DNA of 56,559 nt from contig CAYRFQ010000043.1 of NCBI GenBank assembly GCA_964423615.1, positions 1 through 56,559 of the forward strand. The letters are read 5' to 3'. The notes below the pieces were generated by a model, which had not been told where the DNA came from, ran no database searches, and saw nothing but the letters and a program-made list of their open reading frames with translations. A program made the translations under genes and the position numbers. This document shows positions 43,723 to 52,147 of this stretch, one piece after another (the first letter of the stretch is position 1; each line of letters opens with the position of its first letter). The stretch is from CAYRFQ01 sp964423615. GTDB lineage: Bacteria > Planctomycetota > Planctomycetia > Gemmatales > Gemmataceae.

Positions 43723-46350
43723 TCAACTGACTTCGTAGGTGAAATCGCCGTCCGAGTTTACATTGACCACAACTCGATCGATCGACAACCCTTCGGCCAT
43801 TCGGCTCAGGAAATACCCGGCGACTTCCGGCAAGAGCGTTCCTGTCAAAATGTGGTCCACGTTCCTCGCTCCGGATTCAACTTCTTTGCATCTCCCCGCA
43901 ACGTGTTGGATAAGAGCCTCGTCGAAGATCAATTCAGCCCGATGGTTCTCACGAATCCGTGTCGCGATTTGCCCAAGTTTTAGACGGACGATCCGTTGCA
44001 GGACTTCGTCGTCGAGAGGAAAGTAAGGAACCACCGTTAACCGCCCCAGGAACGCGGGCTTGAAGACTTCTAACAAATCACCGCGGACAGCTTCTAGCAA
44101 TCCTTCGGGGTCTGGTCGAGTGTCCGGATCGGCACACACCTGCATAATCGTATCCGTGCCGATGTTCGACGTGAGCAAGATGATAGTGTTGTTAAAATCG
44201 ATGTCATTGCCAGTGTCGTCTTGGAGTGAGCCTTTGTCAAAAACCTGGTAAAAGATGTCGTGGACTCGAGGGTGGGCTTTTTCGACTTCGTCGAGGAGAA
44301 CGATGCTGTACGGTTTGCGTCGGACGGCTTCCGTCAACACGCCTCCCTTGCCATACCCTACGAGCCCCGGAGCCGGGCCGGTCAGCCGAGTGACCTGAAA
44401 GTCTTGTTGGTATTCCGACATGTTGATGACGATGACGTTCCGGTCGCCACCATACAAAATCTCCGAGACGGCCAGTGCCGTTTCGGTCTTGCCCACGCCG
44501 CTGGGACCAACGAGCAAAAAGACGCCGATGGGTCGTCGCGGATCGACCAAATTCGCCCGGGCGGTTTGGATCCGTCGGGCAATGGCTCTCAACGCATGCG
44601 ACTGGCCGATCACCCTCTCTTCCAGCTTCTCTTGCAGAGACATTACCGCGGTGATCTCGTCACGGACCATCTTCCCAACGGGAATGCCAGTCCATCCCGA
44701 AACGACGTCGGCAACGGCTTGGCTGTTGACGACCGGTTGGACCAAGGGATTCTCGCCCTGAAGGTCCGTTAGTTCCGCACTCAAACGGGACATGTTCTGC
44801 TGAAGTTCTTCGGCTTCAGACGGCGTTAGGTCGTGGGCTTTGAGACGTGACCAAACCTCCACCAACTGTTCCACAAGGCCTTTTTCGCTTTCCCACTGGC
44901 CTTCGAGTTCTTCCAATCGTTGCTCGTTGGTCTGCTTCGTCGTACGAAGTTCTTCGGCCCTTTGTTGATGATCGATGCCAGCTTTGATCTCCGCTTCGAG
45001 ACGATCGAGTTCGACGGTGCCATATTCGATTTTACGCCGACAGTCCTGGATGCTCGATGGGACGGCTTGTTGACTTAGGGCCACTCGAGCACTGGCCGTG
45101 TCCAACAGACTCACAGACTTATCTGGTAAATAGCGGTCGGTGATATACCTTTGGGACAATTTAACCGTATCTGCAATGGCTTCCTCGAGAATTTTGACCT
45201 TGTGTCGCTGTTCCATCACGTCGGCCAATCCTCGCATCATGACAATCGCCGTAGTCGTGTCCGGTTCGTTCACCCGGACTACCTGAAATCGTCGTTTCAG
45301 GGCTGCGTCTTTTTCAAAGTGTTCCTTGTATTCGGCCCAAGTCGTCGCCGCGATGGTCCGAAGCTCTCCGCGGGCAAGAGCTGGCTTGAGCAAGTTGGCG
45401 GCGTCGCCCTGGCCAGCTGAGCCACCAGCGCCGATGAGAGTATGGGCCTCGTCGATGAACAACACAATCGGACGTGGAGACGCTTTCACTTCTTTGATGA
45501 CTGCTTTGAGGCGTTTCTCAAACTCTCCGCGAACTCCCGTACCGGCTTGCAATGCCCCGACGTCCAGCAACCGCACTTCGATGTTCTGTAAGGGACCGGG
45601 GACATTCCCGGAAGCCACTTCGCGGGCAAATCCTTCCACCACGGCCGTTTTTCCAACACCCGCCTCGCCCGTCAAGATCGGGTTGTTTTGCCGACGACGC
45701 ATAAGAATGTCAACGACCTGGCGGATCTCAAAATCTCGGCCAATCACTGGATCGATTTCGTCCTTCTTGGCTTGTTCCGTGAGGTCGAACGTGAATTGAT
45801 CCAAAGCCCGTCCTTGAGTGCTCGTTGGGTCCGTCGTGTCTGGCGTTGGTGGACCGACCTCGGAGACATCTTCGCTCGTGTTCTTGGTCAACTCGACCAG
45901 TTCTTTTTGGAGTTGTTCTCCGGTGATTTTTCTCAGTTCGGGCAGTCGTTCGAGAACTGGCCAACCCGTCTCTGGGTCGGTCAACAGGGCCGTCAAGATG
46001 TGTCCCGAACGAATCTGCTGCGTTCCATATTGCAACGAAGCCAACCCCCAGGCTCTCTCGATGAGGGTCAACAGCGACGGAGCGAACGTTGGGGCGTTCC
46101 GAGTACTTCCCGTTTGGAATCGGTCGATGGCTTGGACCAATTGTTGGCTCAGCATGGTGGTCTCGACATCGTAATGCGACAAAATGCGAGCGAAATCGGT
46201 ATCTTGCTGCTCCGCAAGCTTCAGAAGCCAGTGCTCAACCTCGGCCTTGTAATGTGTGCGCAGGAGACAGAATTCGGCCGACTCCAACAGCGCTCGGCGA
46301 GAAGTTTCGTTGAGTTTTTCGATAAGTGATTTCAGGTTCGTGATGGGCAT
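43723..46350 (-). CDS. clpV: Type VI secretion AAA+ ATPase ClpV (TssH)
   Basis: The 875-residue protein is a ClpB-like ATPase with two AAA+ modules: first Walker A GEAGVGKTA (about residue 230), Walker B VLFIDEAH, second Walker A GPSGVGKTE (about 620), and a Clp_N-type start. An insertion with a coiled coil (about 430-530) lies between. It ends VVNVNSDGDFTYEVS, without the chaperone ClpB tail. Its neighbours tssF, tagJ and tssB identify it as the sheath-recycling ATPase ClpV. The ATG at 46350 is used; an upstream in-frame TTG (46371) is possible. It is the last gene of the four. Confidence 0.92.
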   Translation of the reverse strand: MPITNLKSLIEKLNETSRRALLESAEFCLLRTHYKAEVEHWLLKLAEQQDTDFARILSHYDVETTMLSQQLVQAIDRFQTGSTRNAPTFAPSLLTLIERAWGLASLQYGTQQIRSGHILTALLTDPETGWPVLERLPELRKITGEQLQKELVELTKNTSEDVSEVGPPTPDTTDPTSTQGRALDQFTFDLTEQAKKDEIDPVIGRDFEIRQVVDILMRRRQNNPILTGEAGVGKTAVVEGFAREVASGNVPGPLQNIEVRLLDVGALQAGTGVRGEFEKRLKAVIKEVKASPRPIVLFIDEAHTLIGAGGSAGQGDAANLLKPALARGELRTIAATTWAEYKEHFEKDAALKRRFQVVRVNEPDTTTAIVMMRGLADVMEQRHKVKILEEAIADTVKLSQRYITDRYLPDKSVSLLDTASARVALSQQAVPSSIQDCRRKIEYGTVELDRLEAEIKAGIDHQQRAEELRTTKQTNEQRLEELEGQWESEKGLVEQLVEVWSRLKAHDLTPSEAEELQQNMSRLSAELTDLQGENPLVQPVVNSQAVADVVSGWTGIPVGKMVRDEITAVMSLQEKLEERVIGQSHALRAIARRIQTARANLVDPRRPIGVFLLVGPSGVGKTETALAVSEILYGGDRNVIVINMSEYQQDFQVTRLTGPAPGLVGYGKGGVLTEAVRRKPYSIVLLDEVEKAHPRVHDIFYQVFDKGSLQDDTGNDIDFNNTIILLTSNIGTDTIMQVCADPDTRPDPEGLLEAVRGDLLEVFKPAFLGRLTVVPYFPLDDEVLQRIVRLKLGQIATRIRENHRAELIFDEALIQHVAGRCKEVESGARNVDHILTGTLLPEVAGYFLSRMAEGLSIDRVVVNVNSDGDFTYEVS

Positions 46351-46446
46351 GGCTAGAGCCTCGGGAGCCAAGGGAATAACAAGTACGCTAGAAAACGACC
46401 CCGTGTCGGCGATCCAGACGCTACCACACAGACTTGTTGTTTGGCG

Positions 46447-48303
46447 TTACACGAGGGCGAGGTGCCCCCTTCGTGGCAGCCACCTCTTGAATAATCCACC
46501 TTCCAGTGTAGACGTTGCGACCAGTTGGGAAAAGGAGTTTGCAGAGACGTAACCGGGAAAGAAACGTTCCAGGATAGAAGCAAAGAGAAAGACCCCTGTG
46601 CCCCTGTATTTCAACTCGTCAAAACTAACGGTGATTTCCAGCCCACGGACGAATTCTTTGTCTTGATCGCTCAATCGACCGACCACTCGCTGTGTTCGCA
46701 ACGACACGATCCCTTCGAGGATGTGACGATTCATGGTTCCCATCTCGGGTTGACCCAATTCCGGGTTGGAAACGTCGTAGAGCCGCAGGATTTCTTGGAG
46801 CGTCCGAAGCGATTCGTCGCTGCCATCCAGAGACAAGTAGTTTAGCAACAAGTGCGATACCAAATGCCAAAGGCGTCCTCGGCGTTCCCCCAATCGAAGG
46901 GGAGGCCGAACCCGACGAACAGTCCGAATCCCCGTGAGGGGCGCGGCTGCTTCGAGGTCCCACGAAATCTCTCCCTGCATCTTGGAAAGCTGGACAGGCA
47001 AATCCCGGTTCGTACAAATCGCCTCCACCGCAAGTGTCTTACCTGGAGGTTGAGTCGGTTGAGCGTGTAAATCGATGAGCGTCAACAACACATCCGTTCC
47101 ATTGTCCTGGTCTTTTCTTGAAGGATAACGAGTAGTGTCCCAGAAGACTTGCACCGGAGCACTGGGGCTCCCGTGTCTTGCAGACAGGTACGGCGGCAAG
47201 TCGAAACGACTTTCGGTATTGGGATCAGTGCAGGTGATCGACTCGATCGAGTAAATCTCGAATCCCTTTGGATTCGTCGAGTCCGGCACCAAGTTATATT
47301 CCTCCTGCACGGAATCGACACTGAGACGTTCCAGCGAGTGTTCGAACAAGTTGATGATCGGCGTCGCTCCTTCGGCAAACATCGAAGAGTCGAGGACTTG
47401 CTCGAGTTCGGCCATCGTCCGGTCGAAGAAAATGTCGACTTCAAAATGAGCCCCGATCCCTGCCCGTTTCGCAGCCGACCAAACTCGCAGATCGAAGTAG
47501 AGAAATTTGTCCGGATACGTGAAGAATTCCGTGAGTAATCTGTACCCACTCAAACACCACGAAGGATAAGGGAGAAGCCCTTCCGCAGGGTCGAACCCCA
47601 CTTGAAAAAGACATTCCTCGGGGAACAGAGTGACCGGACGAATGTGGGGCAGGGGTTCGACAGCGCGAACATCGACTCGAATTGCATTGTGGAAAAGTAG
47701 CTCGTACAACTGCGGGACCAGGACCGGGTCTCCCACCAGATGAAGACGATGGTTTTCTATCTCTAGCTTCGACAGACGCATCCCGGCCAAACAGCGAAAC
47801 TCAAGTCGTAGGACAGCGGCTGCGTCCTGGGGAACCTGCCACGACTGGGGGAACGGCGGTGGTTGAAACTTGGCCTGAGCCAACTCCAGAGGCCACAACA
47901 TCACCGGATACACCGTACGGAACTTGCAAGGCTGCCCATCGACCGGACTCGACCGAATTTGGCTACCCCGATGGATCGCAAATCCCTGCGGGAACAGGTT
48001 CCCGGATGTATTGAGCTGAAATTGAATCGTGCCGACCGATGGAACCGGAGCAAGGTAGTGCGGATAGAGAGTGTTCAGGATCGCGTGGGAGACTTCGGGA
48101 AACTCATCGTGGATGCGCTTGTGAGCTCGCCCACAGAGCAACGCGAAAGACTGCAACACTTTTTCGACGTGAGGATCGGTGCTATGATTGCCTGAGAACA
48201 GGAGTCGGGCTCTGGCCTCCGGATGTCGAGTTCCAAACTCTTCCATCAACTCGCGGATGAAGTGCAGTTCGCGAGCATAGTGGGCAAATGTCGGATCACT
48301 CAT
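46447..48303 (-). CDS. tssF: Type VI secretion baseplate protein TssF
   Basis: The 618-residue protein matches TssF (ImpG/VasA): N-terminal YARELHFIRELMEEFGTRHPEARARL, then PHVEKVLQSFALLCGRAHKRIHDEFPEV and LNTLYPHYLAPVPS, the best-known TssF block. Family length is about 580-630 residues. It forms the baseplate wedge with TssG and TssE. The usual partner tssG would follow directly, but here the next gene is clpV, 96 bases on. The absence of tssG and tssE is unusual. Confidence 0.94.
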   Translation of the reverse strand: MSDPTFAHYARELHFIRELMEEFGTRHPEARARLLFSGNHSTDPHVEKVLQSFALLCGRAHKRIHDEFPEVSHAILNTLYPHYLAPVPSVGTIQFQLNTSGNLFPQGFAIHRGSQIRSSPVDGQPCKFRTVYPVMLWPLELAQAKFQPPPFPQSWQVPQDAAAVLRLEFRCLAGMRLSKLEIENHRLHLVGDPVLVPQLYELLFHNAIRVDVRAVEPLPHIRPVTLFPEECLFQVGFDPAEGLLPYPSWCLSGYRLLTEFFTYPDKFLYFDLRVWSAAKRAGIGAHFEVDIFFDRTMAELEQVLDSSMFAEGATPIINLFEHSLERLSVDSVQEEYNLVPDSTNPKGFEIYSIESITCTDPNTESRFDLPPYLSARHGSPSAPVQVFWDTTRYPSRKDQDNGTDVLLTLIDLHAQPTQPPGKTLAVEAICTNRDLPVQLSKMQGEISWDLEAAAPLTGIRTVRRVRPPLRLGERRGRLWHLVSHLLLNYLSLDGSDESLRTLQEILRLYDVSNPELGQPEMGTMNRHILEGIVSLRTQRVVGRLSDQDKEFVRGLEITVSFDELKYRGTGVFLFASILERFFPGYVSANSFSQLVATSTLEGGLFKRWLPRRGHLALV

Positions 48304-48354
48304 TGTTTCTAACCAGCCGGATCAATGCGTGCGTAGATGGGAGCTGTTAGCGCC

Positions 48355-49146
48355 TCAGTCGTTCGTGATTTCGAGATGACGCCAATCGAGAAGCGTGAGT
48401 TCCTTGTCAGCGACATCGAACAGTCGCAAACCGACTCCGCCCACCAAGCCGTTTGGATACTCCTTCCAATCCGTCATGCGTCCCAATTTCACCCGATCGT
48501 CGTCATGCTCCCAACTGCTCGGGTACAAAGCTGGCAGAAAAGCTTGGATAGTACCGACATCATGGATCGAGAGTTTCGCCAATGGCCAAATGATGTCACG
48601 CGGATATTGCGGAGGCTCTAATCGGACTTCCTTCAGTTGCTCGAAAGGCACCCAACAATATTTGCCGTAAGCCATGACTTCAAGAAACGTCGGGCAGAGG
48701 TCGTTGGCATCCCGGAGCCCTTCGAAGGGTTCCTCGTTCAACACCCCGCGTATAGTTGGACTTTGGGCATTGGCTTGTTCCCAAGTCGCTTTGGCTTGGT
48801 CGAACTGGTTTTCTCGTACAAGGTTGATAACCTCGAGCCGAAAAAGGATGTGCTCCGGCGGAGGGGTCATGAACTCAGGCGTGACTCCCTCGGCAAAGCA
48901 AAGACGTCGAAGTCGTTCGGACTGAATCAGATACTGATACCACTCCACGGCCGTTTGGTGTTCGAGTTTGTCGTAGTTGATGGCTCCGATTTGCTTTTCG
49001 GCCCGATCGAGGTCCCCAGCAAACGCAGCCAGTTCGAACAAAAACAATCGTGCCGCTTGGTCCGTTGGGGCGGCCTTGACTTGCTGGATTTGGGCGTCGA
49101 TTGCGTCTTGGAGTTGTCCGGCTTCAAAAAGTTCGGTGGCGTTCAT
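48355..49146 (-). CDS. tagJ: TagJ/ImpE-type T6SS accessory protein
   Basis: The 263-residue protein fits TagJ (ImpE/HsiE): a helical N-terminal half with LFEAGQLQDAIDAQIQQVKAAPTDQAARLFLFELAAF, the block EGLRDANDLCPTFLEVMAYGKYCWVPFEQLKEVRLEPP, then RDIIWPLAKL. TagJ binds the sheath protein TssB and the ClpV N-terminal domain in systems that have it. Here it lies directly between tssB and tssF. ATG 49146 follows AAAGGTC. Confidence 0.92.
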   Translation of the reverse strand: MNATELFEAGQLQDAIDAQIQQVKAAPTDQAARLFLFELAAFAGDLDRAEKQIGAINYDKLEHQTAVEWYQYLIQSERLRRLCFAEGVTPEFMTPPPEHILFRLEVINLVRENQFDQAKATWEQANAQSPTIRGVLNEEPFEGLRDANDLCPTFLEVMAYGKYCWVPFEQLKEVRLEPPQYPRDIIWPLAKLSIHDVGTIQAFLPALYPSSWEHDDDRVKLGRMTDWKEYPNGLVGGVGLRLFDVADKELTLLDWRHLEITND

Positions 49147-49230
49147 GGGGGACCTTTCGCGAGAGTTCGGTCAGAAAAACAAAGCCACGGCTGAGGTTTG
49201 TGGGCCTGTCGAAGCCAGTGTGTCGTGGTG

Positions 49231-49788
49231 TCATTCGTCAGCTTTGGGTTCTTCTTCAGACGCGGCTCCTTCTCCGGCTCCGTCTGTGGTTTCCAACGTG
49301 ATGCCCCTCTCCTTGGCCAATTCCATAGCCTTCTCTGTGTTGGTGATGATTTCTTTCATCAGCTCCTCGACTTTCTCCTTTCCCTCGATGACGCTCAATA
49401 ATTGTTTGAGGTTCTCTCGGGTTTCCAGGAGTTTGGCCAGAGCAGGGACCTGCTGGGCAACTTGGGCTGGGAGGAAATCTTTCATCGACTCGAACTGGAG
49501 CTTCACGCTCAGTTCGCCATCTTCTTCAGTCAAGCGGTTTTTGACCCGCAACGCTAAACTCGGTTTGGCTCCTGCCAAGACCTTGTTAAAGTTGTCCCGG
49601 TCGATCTCGACGAACTCGCGTTTTTTGAGTTGCGGCAAGTCTTTCGCGGATTGCCCCGATAAATCCGCCAAGATTCCCACAACGAAGGGGAGTTCGATTT
49701 CCGGTGCCGCTCCCAAAGTTTCGACTTTGTAAGTGATGTGGACTCGTGGAGGACGGACACGACTTAGTTTGTTCTGAAGGCTTTCCAC
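49231..49788 (-). CDS. tssB: Type VI secretion sheath protein TssB
   Basis: The 185-residue protein matches TssB/VipA: KLSRVRPPRVHITYKVETLGAAPEIELPFVVGILADLSG (read in parts), then LKKREFVEIDRDNFNKVLAG and LKFESMKDF-type segment LQFESMKDF. It forms the contractile sheath with TssC. The start is GTG at 49788, with GGGAGA upstream. The gene is the first of the T6SS cluster. No tssC follows, although the two proteins work as a dimer and are usually adjacent. A promoter-like site lies about 90 bases upstream. The tail is Glu/Ala-rich. Confidence 0.94.
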   Translation of the reverse strand: MESLQNKLSRVRPPRVHITYKVETLGAAPEIELPFVVGILADLSGQSAKDLPQLKKREFVEIDRDNFNKVLAGAKPSLALRVKNRLTEEDGELSVKLQFESMKDFLPAQVAQQVPALAKLLETRENLKQLLSVIEGKEKVEELMKEIITNTEKAMELAKERGITLETTDGAGEGAASEEEPKADE

Positions 49789-49876
49789 GACTGTCTCCCA
49801 GACGAAAGGTTGCGATCGAGGTAACTAACCACCAATACTGAGCCTGGTATACTCCAGGCAGGAGCAAACTTTCTTT

Positions 49877-49905
49877 ATCCTAATTACGCTATCACCTCTT
49901 GACAA
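49877..49905 (-). promoter_or_regulatory. Candidate sigma-70-type promoter for the T6SS genes
   Basis: On the minus strand TTGTCA (49900-49905) is followed by 17 bases and TAGGAT (49877-49882), about 90 bases before the tssB start. A small inverted repeat, GCCTGG-tatact-CCAGGC (49842-49859), lies between it and the gene and could act as an operator. Confidence 0.35.
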
Positions 49906-50116
49906 GGAGCTAGTAGGCAATCCATCCAACAGAGTGTGGTACTCGATTTTGGAAAGTGTCTTTCGTGGATTTTGGACTGTTGCAGAGAAATTAGCCTGAA
50001 GGTTGGAGAGAACGCGCTTCTCAAGGATGGCTGAGCGACTCAGGTGGAATCGTCTTGGAGCACTCTCACTCATAATGCAATATCTGTTTGTGGCCATGGT
50101 TTTTCAAGCTTTGTCC

Positions 50117-50368
50117 GCCGATTCCGAAAAGAAGTCTCGTACCGTATCTTTGAGCATTTGCAAGTGATAAGACACCGAATGGTTGTTACTCGACTCCTGA
50201 GTCAGTGTGGTCAAGCAGCTTTTTATCGGGCCAAGCCGTATCGGCGAGTCGTAACACACTACCACAAGTTTGACCGAATTCATCTTCGGTTGACCTAGTC
50301 GCTTTGGTCGTGGTGCTGTCAAATGGCCCTGATTTCCTAGACCATTCAGATATTGTCAACAAGTTCTA
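50117..50368 (+). pseudogene. Relic of an IS5-family element
   Basis: The stretch RRFRKEVSYRIFEHLQ reads like the transposase at 27403 (YYRWSRKVVWQRIFEHLQ). DNA similarity continues out of frame (CACCGAATGGTTGTTACTCGACTC, read in parts, against the intact copy). Then the sequence jumps to the C-terminal YRRVVTHYHKFDRIHL, so several hundred bases of the middle are missing. The right end CAGATATTGTCAACAAG equals the right end of the element at 27328. No left end is found. Confidence 0.65.
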
Positions 50369-50929
50369 CAAATTTTCTCCTGCAACGCATCTCAATTGTC
50401 ATTTGTTGCCAATTCAACAGACTTCGAAGTCAACAAGGTAAGTTTGGGCCGTCTTTCCGGAATTTTTTGATTGAGATAGGATTTCTGACACTGTTTTGGG
50501 AACTCATGAAGAGTTTGACCCCACTATTTTATGAGGAGAGTCCGTGAACACCGTCAAGCCGAACCAACTTGGCGTCAACACTTGAAACACTCCTTTTTCT
50601 TACCTCAACTGAAACCAAAGTGTCTTTAGACTCCAGACTTAAGTAATATACTTTATTGTATTAGCCAAATATGCTGTGCAAGTAAAGAATTATTGGATCG
50701 AGGTTGAGGTGTACACGCCTTATCTAACAACACTTTGTCTTTCCAAACGAGATTTGGGAACAGATACAGCGGTCGCCAGTTATTTGCTGTGAGACGAAAT
50801 TTAACATAAGTCAACTTCGCTACAGGAAATTTGATTGGAGTTTTTCGAGTTTCGGTGTTGTTTAGATAAAATAGAATTTGTAGGTAAAATTTTATACCTC
50901 CTTTGAGTTCACCATTGAGTCTGATTTGC

Positions 50930-51420
50930 GGGTCCTCCTCAACCACATGGAGTCTCGCATCGACTCGGACGTTGAACAACACTCAAAAGATTTCCTTCGC
51001 GGCATCGACAACTGTATCACTTTGTTGCGAAAAGCCGCGTCAAGGATACGAGTATTTTGACCATCCGATACTGTGTTTGACTTCGACCTCTTCCCACCAG
51101 ATGACCGCATGCGCGGTCATCTGGTTGTGCATTCTTTGCCTGCCCACAGCTTTTTCTTTGGTTGCCCGATGGTCCCTCCTTTCGGAGCGTAGCCTTGGAA
51201 TCCGGTGTCTTGAAAGACTGGAAAGACCCGCAAGTCCCAGAAGTGTTTCCCACAGATGCGCTTCTTGCCACGCCCATGCTTTGGATGATTGACAGCCTTC
51301 GATCCTGTGTTCTCTGTACTCTTTTTCGTCAGGGCAACATTCTCGTTCTAACAATTATCCTTATCCATTCTGGTGGTCAGCACGGTTCGAATGTCTTGGA
51401 AATGACGAGAAAGTCACTCG
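50930..51420 (-). pseudogene. Decayed transposase fragment
   Basis: On the minus strand a frame contains GRGKKRICGKHFWDLR and then FQDTGFQGYAPKGGTIGQPKKK. This resembles the (D)xGFQGY...QPKKK segment of DDE_Tnp_4 transposases. It is followed by a stop and, in other frames, KHSIG and LFNVRVDARL, reminiscent of the E(H)xIGxxK and final helix of that family. At least two frame breaks exist. The assignment rests on short segments only. A perfect hairpin interrupts it at 51096-51125. Confidence 0.45.
51096..51125. other. Perfect 13-bp hairpin
   Basis: ACCAGATGACCGC (51096-51108) and GCGGTCATCTGGT (51113-51125) form a 13-bp stem with the 4-base loop ATGC. It lies inside a decayed transposase, where no terminator is expected, and has no T-run. 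It might be a small insertion, since removing it would bring the flanking transposase segments closer. Confidence 0.6.
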
Positions 51421-51425
51421 AACCT

Positions 51426-52147
51426 CTCAGCCCTGAAGACCAAATCGTCACTGTACGCACGAAGCTTTTAGTATTTCAGATGTTCCTTGACCCGCGGTCG
51501 TTTTGCTTTTACTGCGACCAAGCAGACCCTTGGCCCAAGTTACTCAAAGCAAAAATCCTACCTGATCCTCCGCCCGGATCACTCCCACCGCGTGGCTCCC
51601 ACCCGACTAAAAATCACTCGAATCGCTCCGATGGCTTACCTTTGTCCAGTGTCAATCAGGATCCTCAAGGGCCTTGCGACAAAGTCTTGATACGGGTCAA
51701 CCAGAAAGCCAAGAGACTTTCAACGCTTCGTCCGATCACTCCGTTTTACGTCCTTCCAGAAAATTCATTGGCATTTTGGTTCTTCCCAAATGCATGCTCG
51801 GACATCCGTTGGAAGCTCGGCAGAACTATTTCAGCAGGCCCCCGACCCTAACAACCGCCCATGCGAATCATTCCGTGGAATCTGGAGTTTTTCAGGAACC
51901 ACGCAAACGTCACTACCCCAACAATCTGAACAAAACTAAGAGCAAAATAAGACAACGTGACTCTTTTGATCCAAATAGACTGTAAACTCGCTAAACTCTA
52001 GGAAGGCCACGGATGTCATCCAGAAAAGAAGTAGGTGAAGGCCTCCCTTTAGCAAATCAAGAAAATGTATCACCGTGGAATAGAATCGGCCTCGGAATTA
52101 TTTCGTATTCAACGTGTTTCCCAAATCAGCAACAGAGGTAGCCACTT
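51426..52147. other. Intergenic region with no supported gene
   Basis: Open frames exist on the plus strand (for example 51162-51851) but translate to irregular sequence without motif or ribosome site. The end of the region (from about 52130) carries CAACAGAGG, the ribosome-site candidate of the Calx-beta gene. The 560 bases between 50369 and 50929 are likewise AT-rich and unassigned. Confidence 0.5.

Noticed and set aside
51162..51851. 229-codon plus-strand frame
   Set aside because: It is antisense to the transposase relic and reads as irregular sequence with no domain.
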